Shown: positions 1-5,916 of the stretch, in pieces
How the letters are laid out: every line of letters starts with the position of its first letter
Position numbering within the stretch: the first letter of the stretch is position 1
The notes under the pieces: model-generated
Database searches by the model: none
Told to the model about the DNA's origin: nothing
Seen by the model: the letters and a program-made list of their open reading frames with translations, nothing else
Made by a program: the position numbers and the translations under genes
Assembly (NCBI GenBank): GCA_013289785.1
Contig: JABCZE010000057.1
Span: 1 to 8,055 of the forward strand
Source: Vulcanimicrobiota bacterium
GTDB lineage: Bacteria > Vulcanimicrobiota > Vulcanimicrobiia > Vulcanimicrobiales > Vulcanimicrobiaceae
Direction of reading: 5' to 3'
Length of the DNA stretch: 8,055 bases

Positions 1-345
1 GGCGTCGGGGTTGTCGTACGCGTCAACCACGGCGACTACTTGACCGGCCCCAGCCTTAGTAGACGGCAGATTGTAACGGGCCTCCAAGTTTGCGGGACTC
101 AACCCAGAGACGTCGGGGCCGGCGCCGTTCATGGACTCGATCAAGGCGTCGCAGTGCATATATCCCACCGGGGTGTCGGGGCAAGCCCGGCGCGCGAGGT
201 GCTTCGCCTGCCATTGCGGCATTGGCCCAGTAGAAACGCTTGATTGGCTTGGCGACGACGGCATATTGGAGGGGCCGCCGGCGCTACATGCCGCGACGGC
301 GAGCACCGCCAGCATCGGCAAAAAGAACCTGATTTGGCTATTCAC
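1..345 (-). CDS. Sedolisin-like (S53) peptidase lipoprotein, N-terminal part, cut by window edge
   Basis: This open frame starts at a GTG (343-345) and runs to base 1 without a stop, giving 115 residues; the rest lies outside the window. The start is fixed by AGGAG at 351-355, five bases upstream, and by the lipoprotein signal that follows: a hydrophobic stretch with lipobox Val-Ala-Ala-Cys, Cys20. After a Ser/Pro-rich linker comes Ala-Cys-Pro-Asp-Thr (about 50), then LSPANLEARYNLPS and GQVVAVVDAYDNPDA at the end. The pair 'xAYNLPS...GQxVAxVDAYDDPxA' is, from memory, the prodomain junction and first strand of secreted S53-type peptidases. The catalytic Glu, Asp and Ser would lie beyond the edge, so activity cannot be judged. 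It would act outside the cell, tethered to a membrane. Same strand as the sigma gene, 87 bases downstream of it, with no visible terminator between. A subtilisin (S8) relative is the alternative. Confidence 0.72.
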   Translation of the reverse strand, partial: MNSQIRFFLPMLAVLAVAACSAGGPSNMPSSPSQSSVSTGPMPQWQAKHLARRACPDTPVGYMHCDALIESMNGAGPDVSGLSPANLEARYNLPSTKAGAGQVVAVVDAYDNPDA

Positions 346-432
346 GGGAGCTCCTTTTATTTCGTTAGTGTCCGAGGTGTCGGCTCACTTCGACGCGACC
401 CAGCTTCCCAACTCCAGAACCCGTGCGATCCT

Positions 433-1692
433 TCAGATAGTGGCGTGGGCGCACGCGTCGATGCGCTTTTTTAAGAACCGCTGCTCTACCGGGTTGCGAG
501 CCAGTGCAAGCGCGGTCTCAAAATGCTCGCGCGCAATCGCATTATTCTTGCAGCGCAACTCGAGTTCGCCCCGAGCCGCATAATAGAATGGATACCTCGC
601 CAGCCGATCGCGGTCGTTCACAGCGTCGATCGCTTCCAGCCCGTTTTGCGGTCCGCGCAGCTGTGCGACGGCAATCGCGCGGTTGAGCGCGACGACCGGA
701 GAGGGCGCAATTTTCATCAAGGTGTCGTAAAGCGCGACGATCGCGGTCCAGTCGGTATCTTCAAAGCGCGGCGCGGCGGCGTGAACCGCGGCAATCGCCG
801 CCTCGACGTGATAGCGGCTCAGCTCGGTACCGGTTGCCGAGCGTTCGAGCCACGCCCGGCCTTGCTCGATCATCGTCCGATCCCAACGCGAACGATCCTG
901 ATCGAACAGCGAGCTCAGGTCGCCCCAAGCGTCAAGACGCGCCGGCAAACGAGCGGCATCGAGGTACATCAGCGCACAAAGCGCTAACGTGGATGGCACG
1001 GCGCCCAGCGGATGTTCGGCCAGTAGCCGCGTGAGCCGGATCGATTCGCGACATAAGTCGGTGCGAACGACGGCGTGGGCCGACGCGCCATGGTAACCTT
1101 CGCTGAAGATCAGATACAGCGCCCGCTGGACGACGGGGAGCCGAAGCGCAAAGTCGGCGGCGTCGGCGATATCGAAGAGCACGCCCGATTCGGCCAGCAT
1201 CTTCTTGGAGCGGCTCAAGCGCTTCTCGACTGCGGCGGGGCTGCTAACGAACGCGCTTGCGACTTCGCGAGCGCCAAAGCCGCCAACGAGCTGCAGTACG
1301 AGCATCACTTGCGCCGGCGCCGAAAGCCGCGGATGGCAGCACGAGAACATCATGCGGAGCTGATCGTCTTCGATGCCGATTGGATCGAAGATTTCCTCGA
1401 CTGCATTGGCCAAGGTCCACTCGGTCTGCAGCAGTCGTCCCAGATCCGGGGCGAAGGTTAGCGCCGTCCGTTCGCGGCGCAGCACGTCGATGGCGCGATT
1501 CTTCGCCGTCTTCATAAGCCACGCGGATGGGTTTTCAGGAATGCCGCGCAGCTTCCAAACCTCCAACGCTCGGCAGAAGGCATCTTGGACGACGTCTTCT
1601 GCCAACGCCAGATTGTGAATACCAAATGCGCGCGTGAGCGTGGCGACCATGCGTCCCGCCTCTCGGCGAAAGAGATGATCGCTCAGCTCCAT
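433..1692 (-). CDS. ECF42-type RNA polymerase sigma factor with DUF6596/TPR-like C-terminal extension
   Basis: A 419-residue extracytoplasmic-function sigma factor that directs RNA polymerase to its own class of promoters. Sigma region 2 is at about 10-75 (AEDVVQDAFCRAL at 31-43, then the NRAIDVLRRE helix). Sigma region 4 is at about 115-170, with its helix-turn-helix in GAREVASAF...AAVEKRLSRSKKML. The long extension carries LYLIFSEGYHGAS (192-204), typical of DUF6596, and a helical, TPR-like end with SPVVALNRAIAVAQLRG (331-347). Length and architecture match COG4941/ECF42, which use the extension for control instead of a classical anti-sigma factor; none is seen here. The frame is open further upstream to 1959, but that part is only the antisense-frame shadow of the DGPF gene. 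ATG 1692 lies two bases after the DGPF stop with only a weak GGA upstream, so translational coupling is likely. Confidence 0.93.
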   Translation of the reverse strand: MELSDHLFRREAGRMVATLTRAFGIHNLALAEDVVQDAFCRALEVWKLRGIPENPSAWLMKTAKNRAIDVLRRERTALTFAPDLGRLLQTEWTLANAVEEIFDPIGIEDDQLRMMFSCCHPRLSAPAQVMLVLQLVGGFGAREVASAFVSSPAAVEKRLSRSKKMLAESGVLFDIADAADFALRLPVVQRALYLIFSEGYHGASAHAVVRTDLCRESIRLTRLLAEHPLGAVPSTLALCALMYLDAARLPARLDAWGDLSSLFDQDRSRWDRTMIEQGRAWLERSATGTELSRYHVEAAIAAVHAAAPRFEDTDWTAIVALYDTLMKIAPSPVVALNRAIAVAQLRGPQNGLEAIDAVNDRDRLARYPFYYAARGELELRCKNNAIAREHFETALALARNPVEQRFLKKRIDACAHATI

Positions 1693-1694
1693 AT

Positions 1695-2036
1695 TTACAT
1701 ATCCATTTTCATCACGGGCCGTACCTCCACGGAGCCGCCGACCTCGAGAATCGGGCAACCGCCGGCAAGTTTTGCCGCGTGCGCGAGATCGTCGGCTACC
1801 ACGAGCGTGAATCCGCCGACGAGATCCTTGGCTTCGGCGAAGGGACCGTCGGTTACCGTGCCGCCTTTGCCGGTGACGACTTTGCCCTCGAGTTCGAGCG
1901 GCTGTCCGGGATCTTTGAGATTGCCGCTGACCGTCAGCTCCTTCATCCAGGCCAGCCACTTCTGCATGATCTGCTGCGACTGCTCCGGGCTGGGGTTCCG
2001 CTGACCGCCACGATAAAGATAGAGAAAATCACCCAT
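1695..2036 (-). CDS. DGPF-domain (YCII-related) protein, partner of ECF42 sigma factor
   Basis: A 113-residue protein of the YCII-related family (PF03795). The family-defining Asp-Gly-Pro-Phe is at 63-66 inside TDGPFAEAKDLVGGF, and the N-terminus MGDFLYLYRGG is the usual first strand. Length fits a single ferredoxin-like alpha/beta domain. The start ATG (2034-2036) has a very good AGGAGG at 2044-2049, seven bases away. DGPF genes are the conserved neighbours and targets of ECF42 sigma factors; their biochemical role is not settled. Here the gene is first in a two-gene unit, with the sigma gene starting two bases after its stop, and a candidate ECF42 promoter lies just upstream. Cytoplasmic; no signal peptide. 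Confidence 0.93.
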   Translation of the reverse strand: MGDFLYLYRGGQRNPSPEQSQQIMQKWLAWMKELTVSGNLKDPGQPLELEGKVVTGKGGTVTDGPFAEAKDLVGGFTLVVADDLAHAAKLAGGCPILEVGGSVEVRPVMKMDM

Positions 2037-2070
2037 GATCGTACCTCCTAGAAGAGTGTAATGTGGCCTA

Positions 2071-2097
2071 GACGTTTGGGAGGTGCCAGAGCGGACA
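2071..2097 (-). promoter_or_regulatory. Candidate ECF42-dependent promoter of the DGPF-sigma unit
   Basis: On the minus strand TGTCCG (2092-2097) is followed after 17 bases by CGTC (2071-2074). This matches, with one or two changes in the -35, the ECF42 signature as I remember it (TGTCGA at -35, CG(A/T)C at -10). A start about 7-10 bases downstream would leave a leader of roughly 30 bases containing the AGGAGG. Position, spacing and orientation all fit autoregulation by the adjacent sigma factor. The match is by eye. Confidence 0.6.
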
Positions 2098-2152
2098 TTC
2101 TTTCAGAAATTCGCCGCGAGCAGAACAGGGCTCGGCCGGGAATTTCGGAGAA

Positions 2153-2875
2153 ATGACGGCAATGCAAACATTGACGTCACCATTCCAAAAGGAAGTCCGT
2201 TCGATCATCAAGGACCGCCATCTGTTGGGGCACCCTTTCTATGTCGCGTGGTCGAAGGGTGAACTCTCCCTCGACCAGCTGCGGCAATATGCCGGTCAGT
2301 ATATGCATCACGTGTTGGCGGAGCCCACCTATTTAAGTGCCGTTCATTCGAACACGCCGCACTTTGCGAGCGACGGAAAAAGCGACCTCAGCACGCGGCA
2401 GGCGATCCTGCAAAACCTTATCGACGAGGAGTTCGGGCCCGAGAACCATCCCGCGCTTTGGAAGCGCTTCGCCGCGGCCTTGGGATTGTCGGAGGACGAC
2501 CTTGCCGCCACCGCGCCGCTGCCGGCGACGCAATCGCTGGTTGGCACGTTCACCGATCTCTGCCGGAACCGCCCGTACTACGCGGGTTTGGCGGCACTGC
2601 ACGCCTTTGAATCGCAAGTACCTGCGATCGCCGCCGTGAAGATCGACGGGCTCCGGCGCTTTTACGGCTTTACCGACCCCCGCGGGTACGAGTTCTTCAC
2701 CGTGCACGAGGAGGCGGACATCTTCCATTCCGCCGCCGAGTGGCGTTTGATCGAACGGGCCGCCGATGCTCCGGCAAAGCGAGCCGAGGTTCTTGCCGCA
2801 ACGAGCGAGGCGTGCGAAGCGCTTTGGAGTTTCCTCGGCGGCGTGTACGAAGTTTCCTCGATTAGCGCGGGCTGA
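2153..2875 (+). CDS. CADD-family haem-oxygenase-like diiron oxygenase, probable self-sacrificing p-aminobenzoate synthase
   Basis: 240 residues, closely like Chlamydia CADD (CT610; TIGR04305 'folate-related'). CADD makes p-aminobenzoate from one of its own tyrosines with oxygen and a dimetal centre, bypassing PabA/B/C. Aligned by eye with remembered CADD numbering (offset 11 in the second half), the metal ligands are all present: Glu92, His99, Glu153, His185, Asp189, His192 (the last three in VHEEADIFH). Tyr30 (HPFYVAWSKGEL) matches the sacrificed Tyr27, Tyr46 matches Tyr43 and Lys163 matches Lys152, the proposed amino donor. Tyr141 of CADD is Phe152 here. ATG 2153 has GGAG only two bases upstream; in-frame ATG 2162 has it eleven bases upstream and may be the real start. 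Divergent from the DGPF gene; overlaps the 3' end of the next gene by 14 bases. Generic TenA/PqqC-like annotation is the fallback. Confidence 0.87.
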   Translation: MTAMQTLTSPFQKEVRSIIKDRHLLGHPFYVAWSKGELSLDQLRQYAGQYMHHVLAEPTYLSAVHSNTPHFASDGKSDLSTRQAILQNLIDEEFGPENHPALWKRFAAALGLSEDDLAATAPLPATQSLVGTFTDLCRNRPYYAGLAALHAFESQVPAIAAVKIDGLRRFYGFTDPRGYEFFTVHEEADIFHSAAEWRLIERAADAPAKRAEVLAATSEACEALWSFLGGVYEVSSISAG

Positions 2876-3845
2876 CAACCGCGGCCTCGGGAATGTCGAG
2901 GCCGGTTAAAGTTTTGGTAGCATCGCCGCCTGCTGGGAACTTCCAGTAGCCGGCGGTGCCCAGCGATGCGGATGGCGCAATGACTCGCTTGTGCGCCGAA
3001 TCGATCCAGAACTGATGAACGTTCTTCGACCCGATTAGCGAGGTCGAGGTAACTTCCGTTCCACTGCTGCCGCTTATGCTGAACTGATAGACCGAGTCGG
3101 GACCTTCGTTCTCTTCGGCGACGGCCACGTACTTGCCGTTCCACGCCACGCCGCCGGCAACCGTAATGTTCTGATCGATCGAAATGTTCGTGAACGTACC
3201 GCTGCCTGAGGGAAGCTCGGCTAGCTGGAAACCGCTCGTGCCGTTCTTGTCGCCGTCGACGAAAAGGTTGCCGCCGTTATCGTAGCTGCAGAACCAGGCT
3301 CGCGAAATCGAAGAATCGGTGTATACCACGGGCTTGCCCTTGGCCTTCTTGAAAATCGATACGCTGCCCTGACCGCCGCCCGGTCCTTCGTAGTTCGTAA
3401 CCGCGAGATTCCCCGTGCTCGGATCGACCGAACAACCGGCCGGGTAGTCTCCGGTGTCACTCAAGGTTGCGATGGGGCTCGTGCCGCCGTGCGCGTACTC
3501 CGTTATCGTTGCCGTTTCATCGTCCACGATCCAAATATCGCCCGCTTTGTTGGTGCACTCGCCATACGGCTCTTCGAAGCCGGTTAGCGTACCCTCGAGC
3601 GCGCCCTGGGGGTACGAGAAGACCGAAACCGTACCGTTATTGGCGTCGGTGACATAAAGTAGCGACATTCGCTTTGCACCGGCAGCCATCCGCGAAGCGC
3701 GGCCGTCGTGGTGGCGCGGCGCTGTGACGCGATCCGGGCTCACGAGCGGTGGACCGTTTCGCAGGAGTGGTTCTGCCGGACTCAGTTGCGATGCCGTGCC
3801 GCCGCAGCCGGCGAGCAGTGCGACGGCCGCCCAAACGCTCTTCAT
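2862..3845 (-). CDS. Beta-propeller (NHL/SMP-30-like) lipoprotein
   Basis: 327 residues. The N-terminus is a short lipoprotein signal with lipobox Leu-Ala-Gly-Cys (Cys14), so the mature protein is membrane anchored and faces the periplasm or outside. From about residue 62 it is made of repeated strands typical of a beta-propeller: LLYVTDANNGTVSVFSYPQG, then GDIWIVDDETATITEY, GNLAVTNYEG, GSVSIF, GNLFVDGD, KYVAVAEENEG, and a last blade ending IPEAAVVSPR. The 'x-V-x-x-Y-x-x-G' blade pattern is like the NHL/YncE class. No catalytic motif is seen; binding or scaffolding is the likely role. Start is at ATG 3843-3845 because the signal peptide begins there; the ribosome site is weak. It is divergent from the zincin gene (64 bases) and its last 14 bases overlap the CADD gene tail to tail. 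Confidence 0.8.
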   Translation of the reverse strand: MKSVWAAVALLAGCGGTASQLSPAEPLLRNGPPLVSPDRVTAPRHHDGRASRMAAGAKRMSLLYVTDANNGTVSVFSYPQGALEGTLTGFEEPYGECTNKAGDIWIVDDETATITEYAHGGTSPIATLSDTGDYPAGCSVDPSTGNLAVTNYEGPGGGQGSVSIFKKAKGKPVVYTDSSISRAWFCSYDNGGNLFVDGDKNGTSGFQLAELPSGSGTFTNISIDQNITVAGGVAWNGKYVAVAEENEGPDSVYQFSISGSSGTEVTSTSLIGSKNVHQFWIDSAHKRVIAPSASLGTAGYWKFPAGGDATKTLTGLDIPEAAVVSPR

Positions 3846-3909
3846 ACCGGCTCAGATTTCCGCCCCCGGGGCGGGACTCTTTCCGTCGCCGCGAAGCTGC
3901 GTGGGCGAG

Positions 3910-4284
3910 ATGGCCGGTGAAGACCTAACGCGTCGGGAGTTCGAACTCGTGGTGGGCGAAGCGTTGGAATCGCTTCCAAAGCGCTTCGCCGACCTCGTCG
4001 AGAACCTCGTCATCGCCGTCGAAGAGGAACCCAGCGACGAGGACCTCGACAGCATCGAGGACGACGGCGAAGACGACTCGGAACTTCTCGGCATCTACCG
4101 AGGGGTGGCGCTTACCGAGCGGACGCACGACATGCCCTTGTTACCCGACGAGATCGCCATCTTTCGCGGACCCATCAATCGGGTCGCCTCTACCCGCGAA
4201 GAGGCCGTGGAGGAAGTGCGGGAGACCGTGATCCACGAGCTCGGGCACTACTTCGGCCTCCACGACGAGGAGATGCCGCATTAA
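3910..4284 (+). CDS. Zincin-like metallopeptidase family protein (PF06262)
   Basis: 124 residues if started at ATG 3910; GTG 3901 in the same frame would add three, and neither has a clear ribosome site. The C-terminus carries HELGH (109-113) followed by FGLHDEEM, the HExxH...L-x-D-E zinc signature of the small Zincin_1 family. The middle ETERT-like core is also typical: LLGIYRGVALTERTHD (59-74), then LPDEIAIFRGPINR (78-91). The family is small, cytoplasmic, widespread in high-GC bacteria and without a proven substrate. Residues 38-58 form an unusually acidic stretch of Glu and Asp. The frame is open upstream to 3724, but that part lies opposite the propeller lipoprotein and is not likely to be coding. 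It ends 14 bases before the convergent end of the next gene. Confidence 0.9.
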   Translation: MAGEDLTRREFELVVGEALESLPKRFADLVENLVIAVEEEPSDEDLDSIEDDGEDDSELLGIYRGVALTERTHDMPLLPDEIAIFRGPINRVASTREEAVEEVRETVIHELGHYFGLHDEEMPH

Positions 4285-4298
4285 TTGCAGTGGGTGTT

Positions 4299-4811
4299 TT
4301 AGGTTCTCATGCAAGTGACGTTGTATTGCTCTTTCCAGGCTCCGCCGGATTTGTATTCGCCGAGGTCGGTCGTCTTCGTCGCGCTATAGGTGACGGTATC
4401 GCGGATCTGCATGTTCGAGCCTGAGGCATTGGTTGCCGAGCCGAGCCATACCATCTTCTTTCCGGTCATCGACGACGACTCCGTGCCGTAGCTTCCGTCG
4501 GAGACGATGAACGGGCTCCACCACGTTCTCGTCTTGGCCGCATACACGTTGTACCAAGTGTTATCGAAGTTCGTGCCGGTCGAGTGATACATGATTGCGC
4601 CGGCGTTGGTACGCGTGACGGTCATGGATTGGTGGCTGGGCCCACCCATTGCCGAGGGCATCATGTTGGTGCACGACCACGTTCCGACGGCCCAATCAAA
4701 GCCGTGCGGACCGACGCCCGGCATTGCCGAGGACATCATCTGAGACTGCGCCGCGCATGGAACCGCGACGACAAATGCCGCAAGTAAGACCTGCAAAAGA
4801 ACCTTCTTCAT
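4299..4811 (-). CDS. Small secreted protein, possible lipocalin-like/DUF1579-like barrel
   Basis: 170 residues with a clear Sec signal peptide: MKKVLLQ, a hydrophobic core to about 17, and likely cleavage after PCAA (about 21). The mature part begins with Met-rich MMSSAMPG, then FDWAVGTWSCTN (38-49). Alternating strand patterns follow, such as GAIMYHS, TWYNVYAA, TWWSPFIVSDGSYG and MVWLGSA. Cys47 and Cys167 could form a disulfide joining the two ends. 'FDxxxGTWxC' openings are seen in secreted barrel proteins near DUF1579; I do not recognise a specific family and no active site is visible. ATG 4811 is supported by AAGGA at 4818-4822, six bases away, which is also part of an inverted repeat (separate entry). 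It lies 78 bases downstream of the second diiron gene on the same strand, so co-transcription is possible. Confidence 0.78.
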   Translation of the reverse strand: MKKVLLQVLLAAFVVAVPCAAQSQMMSSAMPGVGPHGFDWAVGTWSCTNMMPSAMGGPSHQSMTVTRTNAGAIMYHSTGTNFDNTWYNVYAAKTRTWWSPFIVSDGSYGTESSSMTGKKMVWLGSATNASGSNMQIRDTVTYSATKTTDLGEYKSGGAWKEQYNVTCMRT

Positions 4812-4815
4812 TTCC

Positions 4816-4841
4816 GTTCCTTTCCGAGAGGTAGTAGGAAC
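4816..4841 (-). promoter_or_regulatory. Inverted repeat covering the ribosome binding site of the small secreted protein
   Basis: On the minus strand GTTCCT (from 4836-4841) is complementary to AGGAAC (from 4816-4821), with a 14-base loop. The 3' arm contains the AGGA core of the ribosome binding site, so folding could hide it. A six-base stem is modest and may be chance. Confidence 0.35.
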
Positions 4842-4889
4842 TTGCTTGTTTGCCGAGTCGCCGGGCGCACCTTTACGATCCCTACGGGC

Positions 4890-5660
4890 CTAAGAGGCGA
4901 TGAGCCTTGAGTTGCGCGCCGAGTGCAGCCCGTTCCAAAAACCGGCGACCGCGTCGAGCATCGCTTCCCCCGCCTCGAGAAAGCGCTGGGCGCTGAAGCT
5001 CGGCTTGGCAAAGGCTTCTCGTAACTCGTCTGACGTATGCGCGGCGTGGTTCTCCTCCAAGGCGTCGTGCCACGTCCAAAATCCGAGCGGAAGCTGCGGA
5101 ATTCGGCTCTTCTTGATCGCTCGCAACCCGGCAATCAGCTCCTTCCAAAATCCGGCGGCCGCCCAGTGCTCGATCGCGTACGATGCACCCGCCGCGGTCG
5201 ATTCATCCTCGGAGCTATACCAGGACATCAATGCGTCGCAAAAGTCCAGCGTCGAGGCCCTTCCAAAGCGGCGCTTCCCGATCTCGCTCCAACCGAGATC
5301 GAGCGTCGCCGCGAAATGCGCCAGCCATTCGAAGTGCCCGGCCGTAAAGCGAAACGTTCCCCCCTCGACGCTGCCGGAAGGCGCGAACGTGACGCCCAGC
5401 TCGTTGAGTAGGATCTCTTTACCGGCGCGGTAGCTCTGGAGGTCGGGCGCGTTGATGCACTTGCGCAGCTGAGCCTCGATGAACAGGTGGCTAAAGACGG
5501 AAAACTGCACGGTGAAGTCGCGAAGCTCTTCCAGCGTTGCCTCACCGCGCGCGAACCACTTGGTATATTCGTTGTTGCTCACGATCGGGTGCCGGTCGAT
5601 GCTCCTGGCGACTGCGCGTTCGAACTCGGTAAGGTTGTTGGTTGTCGTGACTGCCTTCAT
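4890..5660 (-). CDS. Haem-oxygenase-like diiron protein (iron-containing redox enzyme), reaction unknown
   Basis: 256 residues, all-helical, related in plan to the CADD protein at 2153 but strongly diverged. Aligning the two by eye, the six metal-ligand positions are filled: Glu87 (LLNELGV), His109 (GHFEWLAHFAATL), Glu164 (YAIEHW), and His198, Glu202, His205 in WHDALEENHAAH, with the same H-x3-[DE]-x2-H spacing. An insertion of about 15 residues (91-107) separates the first two ligands. Tyr32 (NEYTKWFARGEATLEELR) matches the sacrificed CADD tyrosine, but the amino-donor lysine has no exact match (Lys173 is two positions off), so p-aminobenzoate synthesis is not predicted. Other enzymes of this fold do N-oxygenation, oxidative decarboxylation or C-C cleavage; which applies cannot be told. 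ATG 5660 has AGGAG at 5665-5669, four bases away. The leader holds a terminator-like hairpin. Cytoplasmic. Confidence 0.82.
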   Translation of the reverse strand: MKAVTTTNNLTEFERAVARSIDRHPIVSNNEYTKWFARGEATLEELRDFTVQFSVFSHLFIEAQLRKCINAPDLQSYRAGKEILLNELGVTFAPSGSVEGGTFRFTAGHFEWLAHFAATLDLGWSEIGKRRFGRASTLDFCDALMSWYSSEDESTAAGASYAIEHWAAAGFWKELIAGLRAIKKSRIPQLPLGFWTWHDALEENHAAHTSDELREAFAKPSFSAQRFLEAGEAMLDAVAGFWNGLHSARNSRLIAS

Positions 5661-5674
5661 GATGCTCCTACAAT

Positions 5675-5706
5675 AAAAAGAGCCGCCTCGCGTCGGCGAG
5701 GCGGCT
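5675..5706 (-). terminator. Intrinsic-terminator-like hairpin in the leader of the second diiron gene
   Basis: Perfect 10-base stem AGCCGCCTCG / CGAGGCGGCT (5681-5690 with 5697-5706) around a six-base loop, followed on the minus strand by C and five T (5675-5680). The ribosome binding site of the downstream gene begins only five bases later. On the plus strand the same hairpin is followed by TTTGCATTTTT, so it could also work in that direction. Because no gene ends here on either strand, an attenuator role in the leader is more natural than a gene-end terminator. Confidence 0.7.
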
Positions 5707-5716
5707 TTGCATTTTT

Positions 5717-5789
5717 ACGAACTCGTTCGTTAAAGCAATGGCGTACCTGGCCGGCTTCGATCGAAGTAACCGTAATAATAATAGTACGC
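5717..5789 (-). promoter_or_regulatory. Set of inverted repeats in the 5661-5916 divergent region, possible structured leader
   Basis: Three signals are seen. ACGAAC-x2-GTTCGT (5717-5730) is a near-perfect 14-base palindrome. CTTCGATCGAAG (5755-5766) is a perfect 12-base palindrome. GCGTAC (5741-5746) and GTACGC (5784-5789) are complementary arms enclosing the second palindrome. An AT-rich run (TAATAATAATAG, 5773-5784) between them could serve as a -10 region on either strand. As RNA on the minus strand this would make two hairpins before the terminator-like one; as DNA the palindromes could be operator sites. The two readings are not separable by eye. The rest of the gap, 5790-5916, shows only a short AGGCC/GGCCT repeat (5815-5835) and no gene. 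Confidence 0.45.
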
Positions 5790-5916
5790 GAAGGATTGCA
5801 GAACGAACATGTGTAGGCCAATCTACCACAGGCCTTTGCCGAATGCAAGGCGTCGAATGCGCTCGCCTAACCTGGCCGGCGGGGAAAGCATGCCCACCGC
5901 TGAACCGGTCTGCTCT

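Noticed and set aside
131..583. 150-residue plus-strand frame at the left end
   Set aside because: It is the antisense shadow of the peptidase lipoprotein and the sigma gene, which both have clear ribosome sites or domains.
1693..1959. N-terminal extension of the sigma factor frame up to 1959 (total 508 residues)
   Set aside because: It is Arg/Ser-rich, lies wholly inside the DGPF gene in another frame, and the sigma fold starts right at ATG 1692.
4640..4745. Repeat of CATTGCCGAGG-x-CATCAT within the small secreted protein gene
   Set aside because: It encodes the two similar Met-Met/Ser-Ala-Met stretches of the protein and is best read as protein-level similarity, not a DNA element.
5657..5848. 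63-residue minus-strand frame across the divergent gap
   Set aside because: It crosses the terminator-like hairpin and has no ribosome site or protein-like composition.
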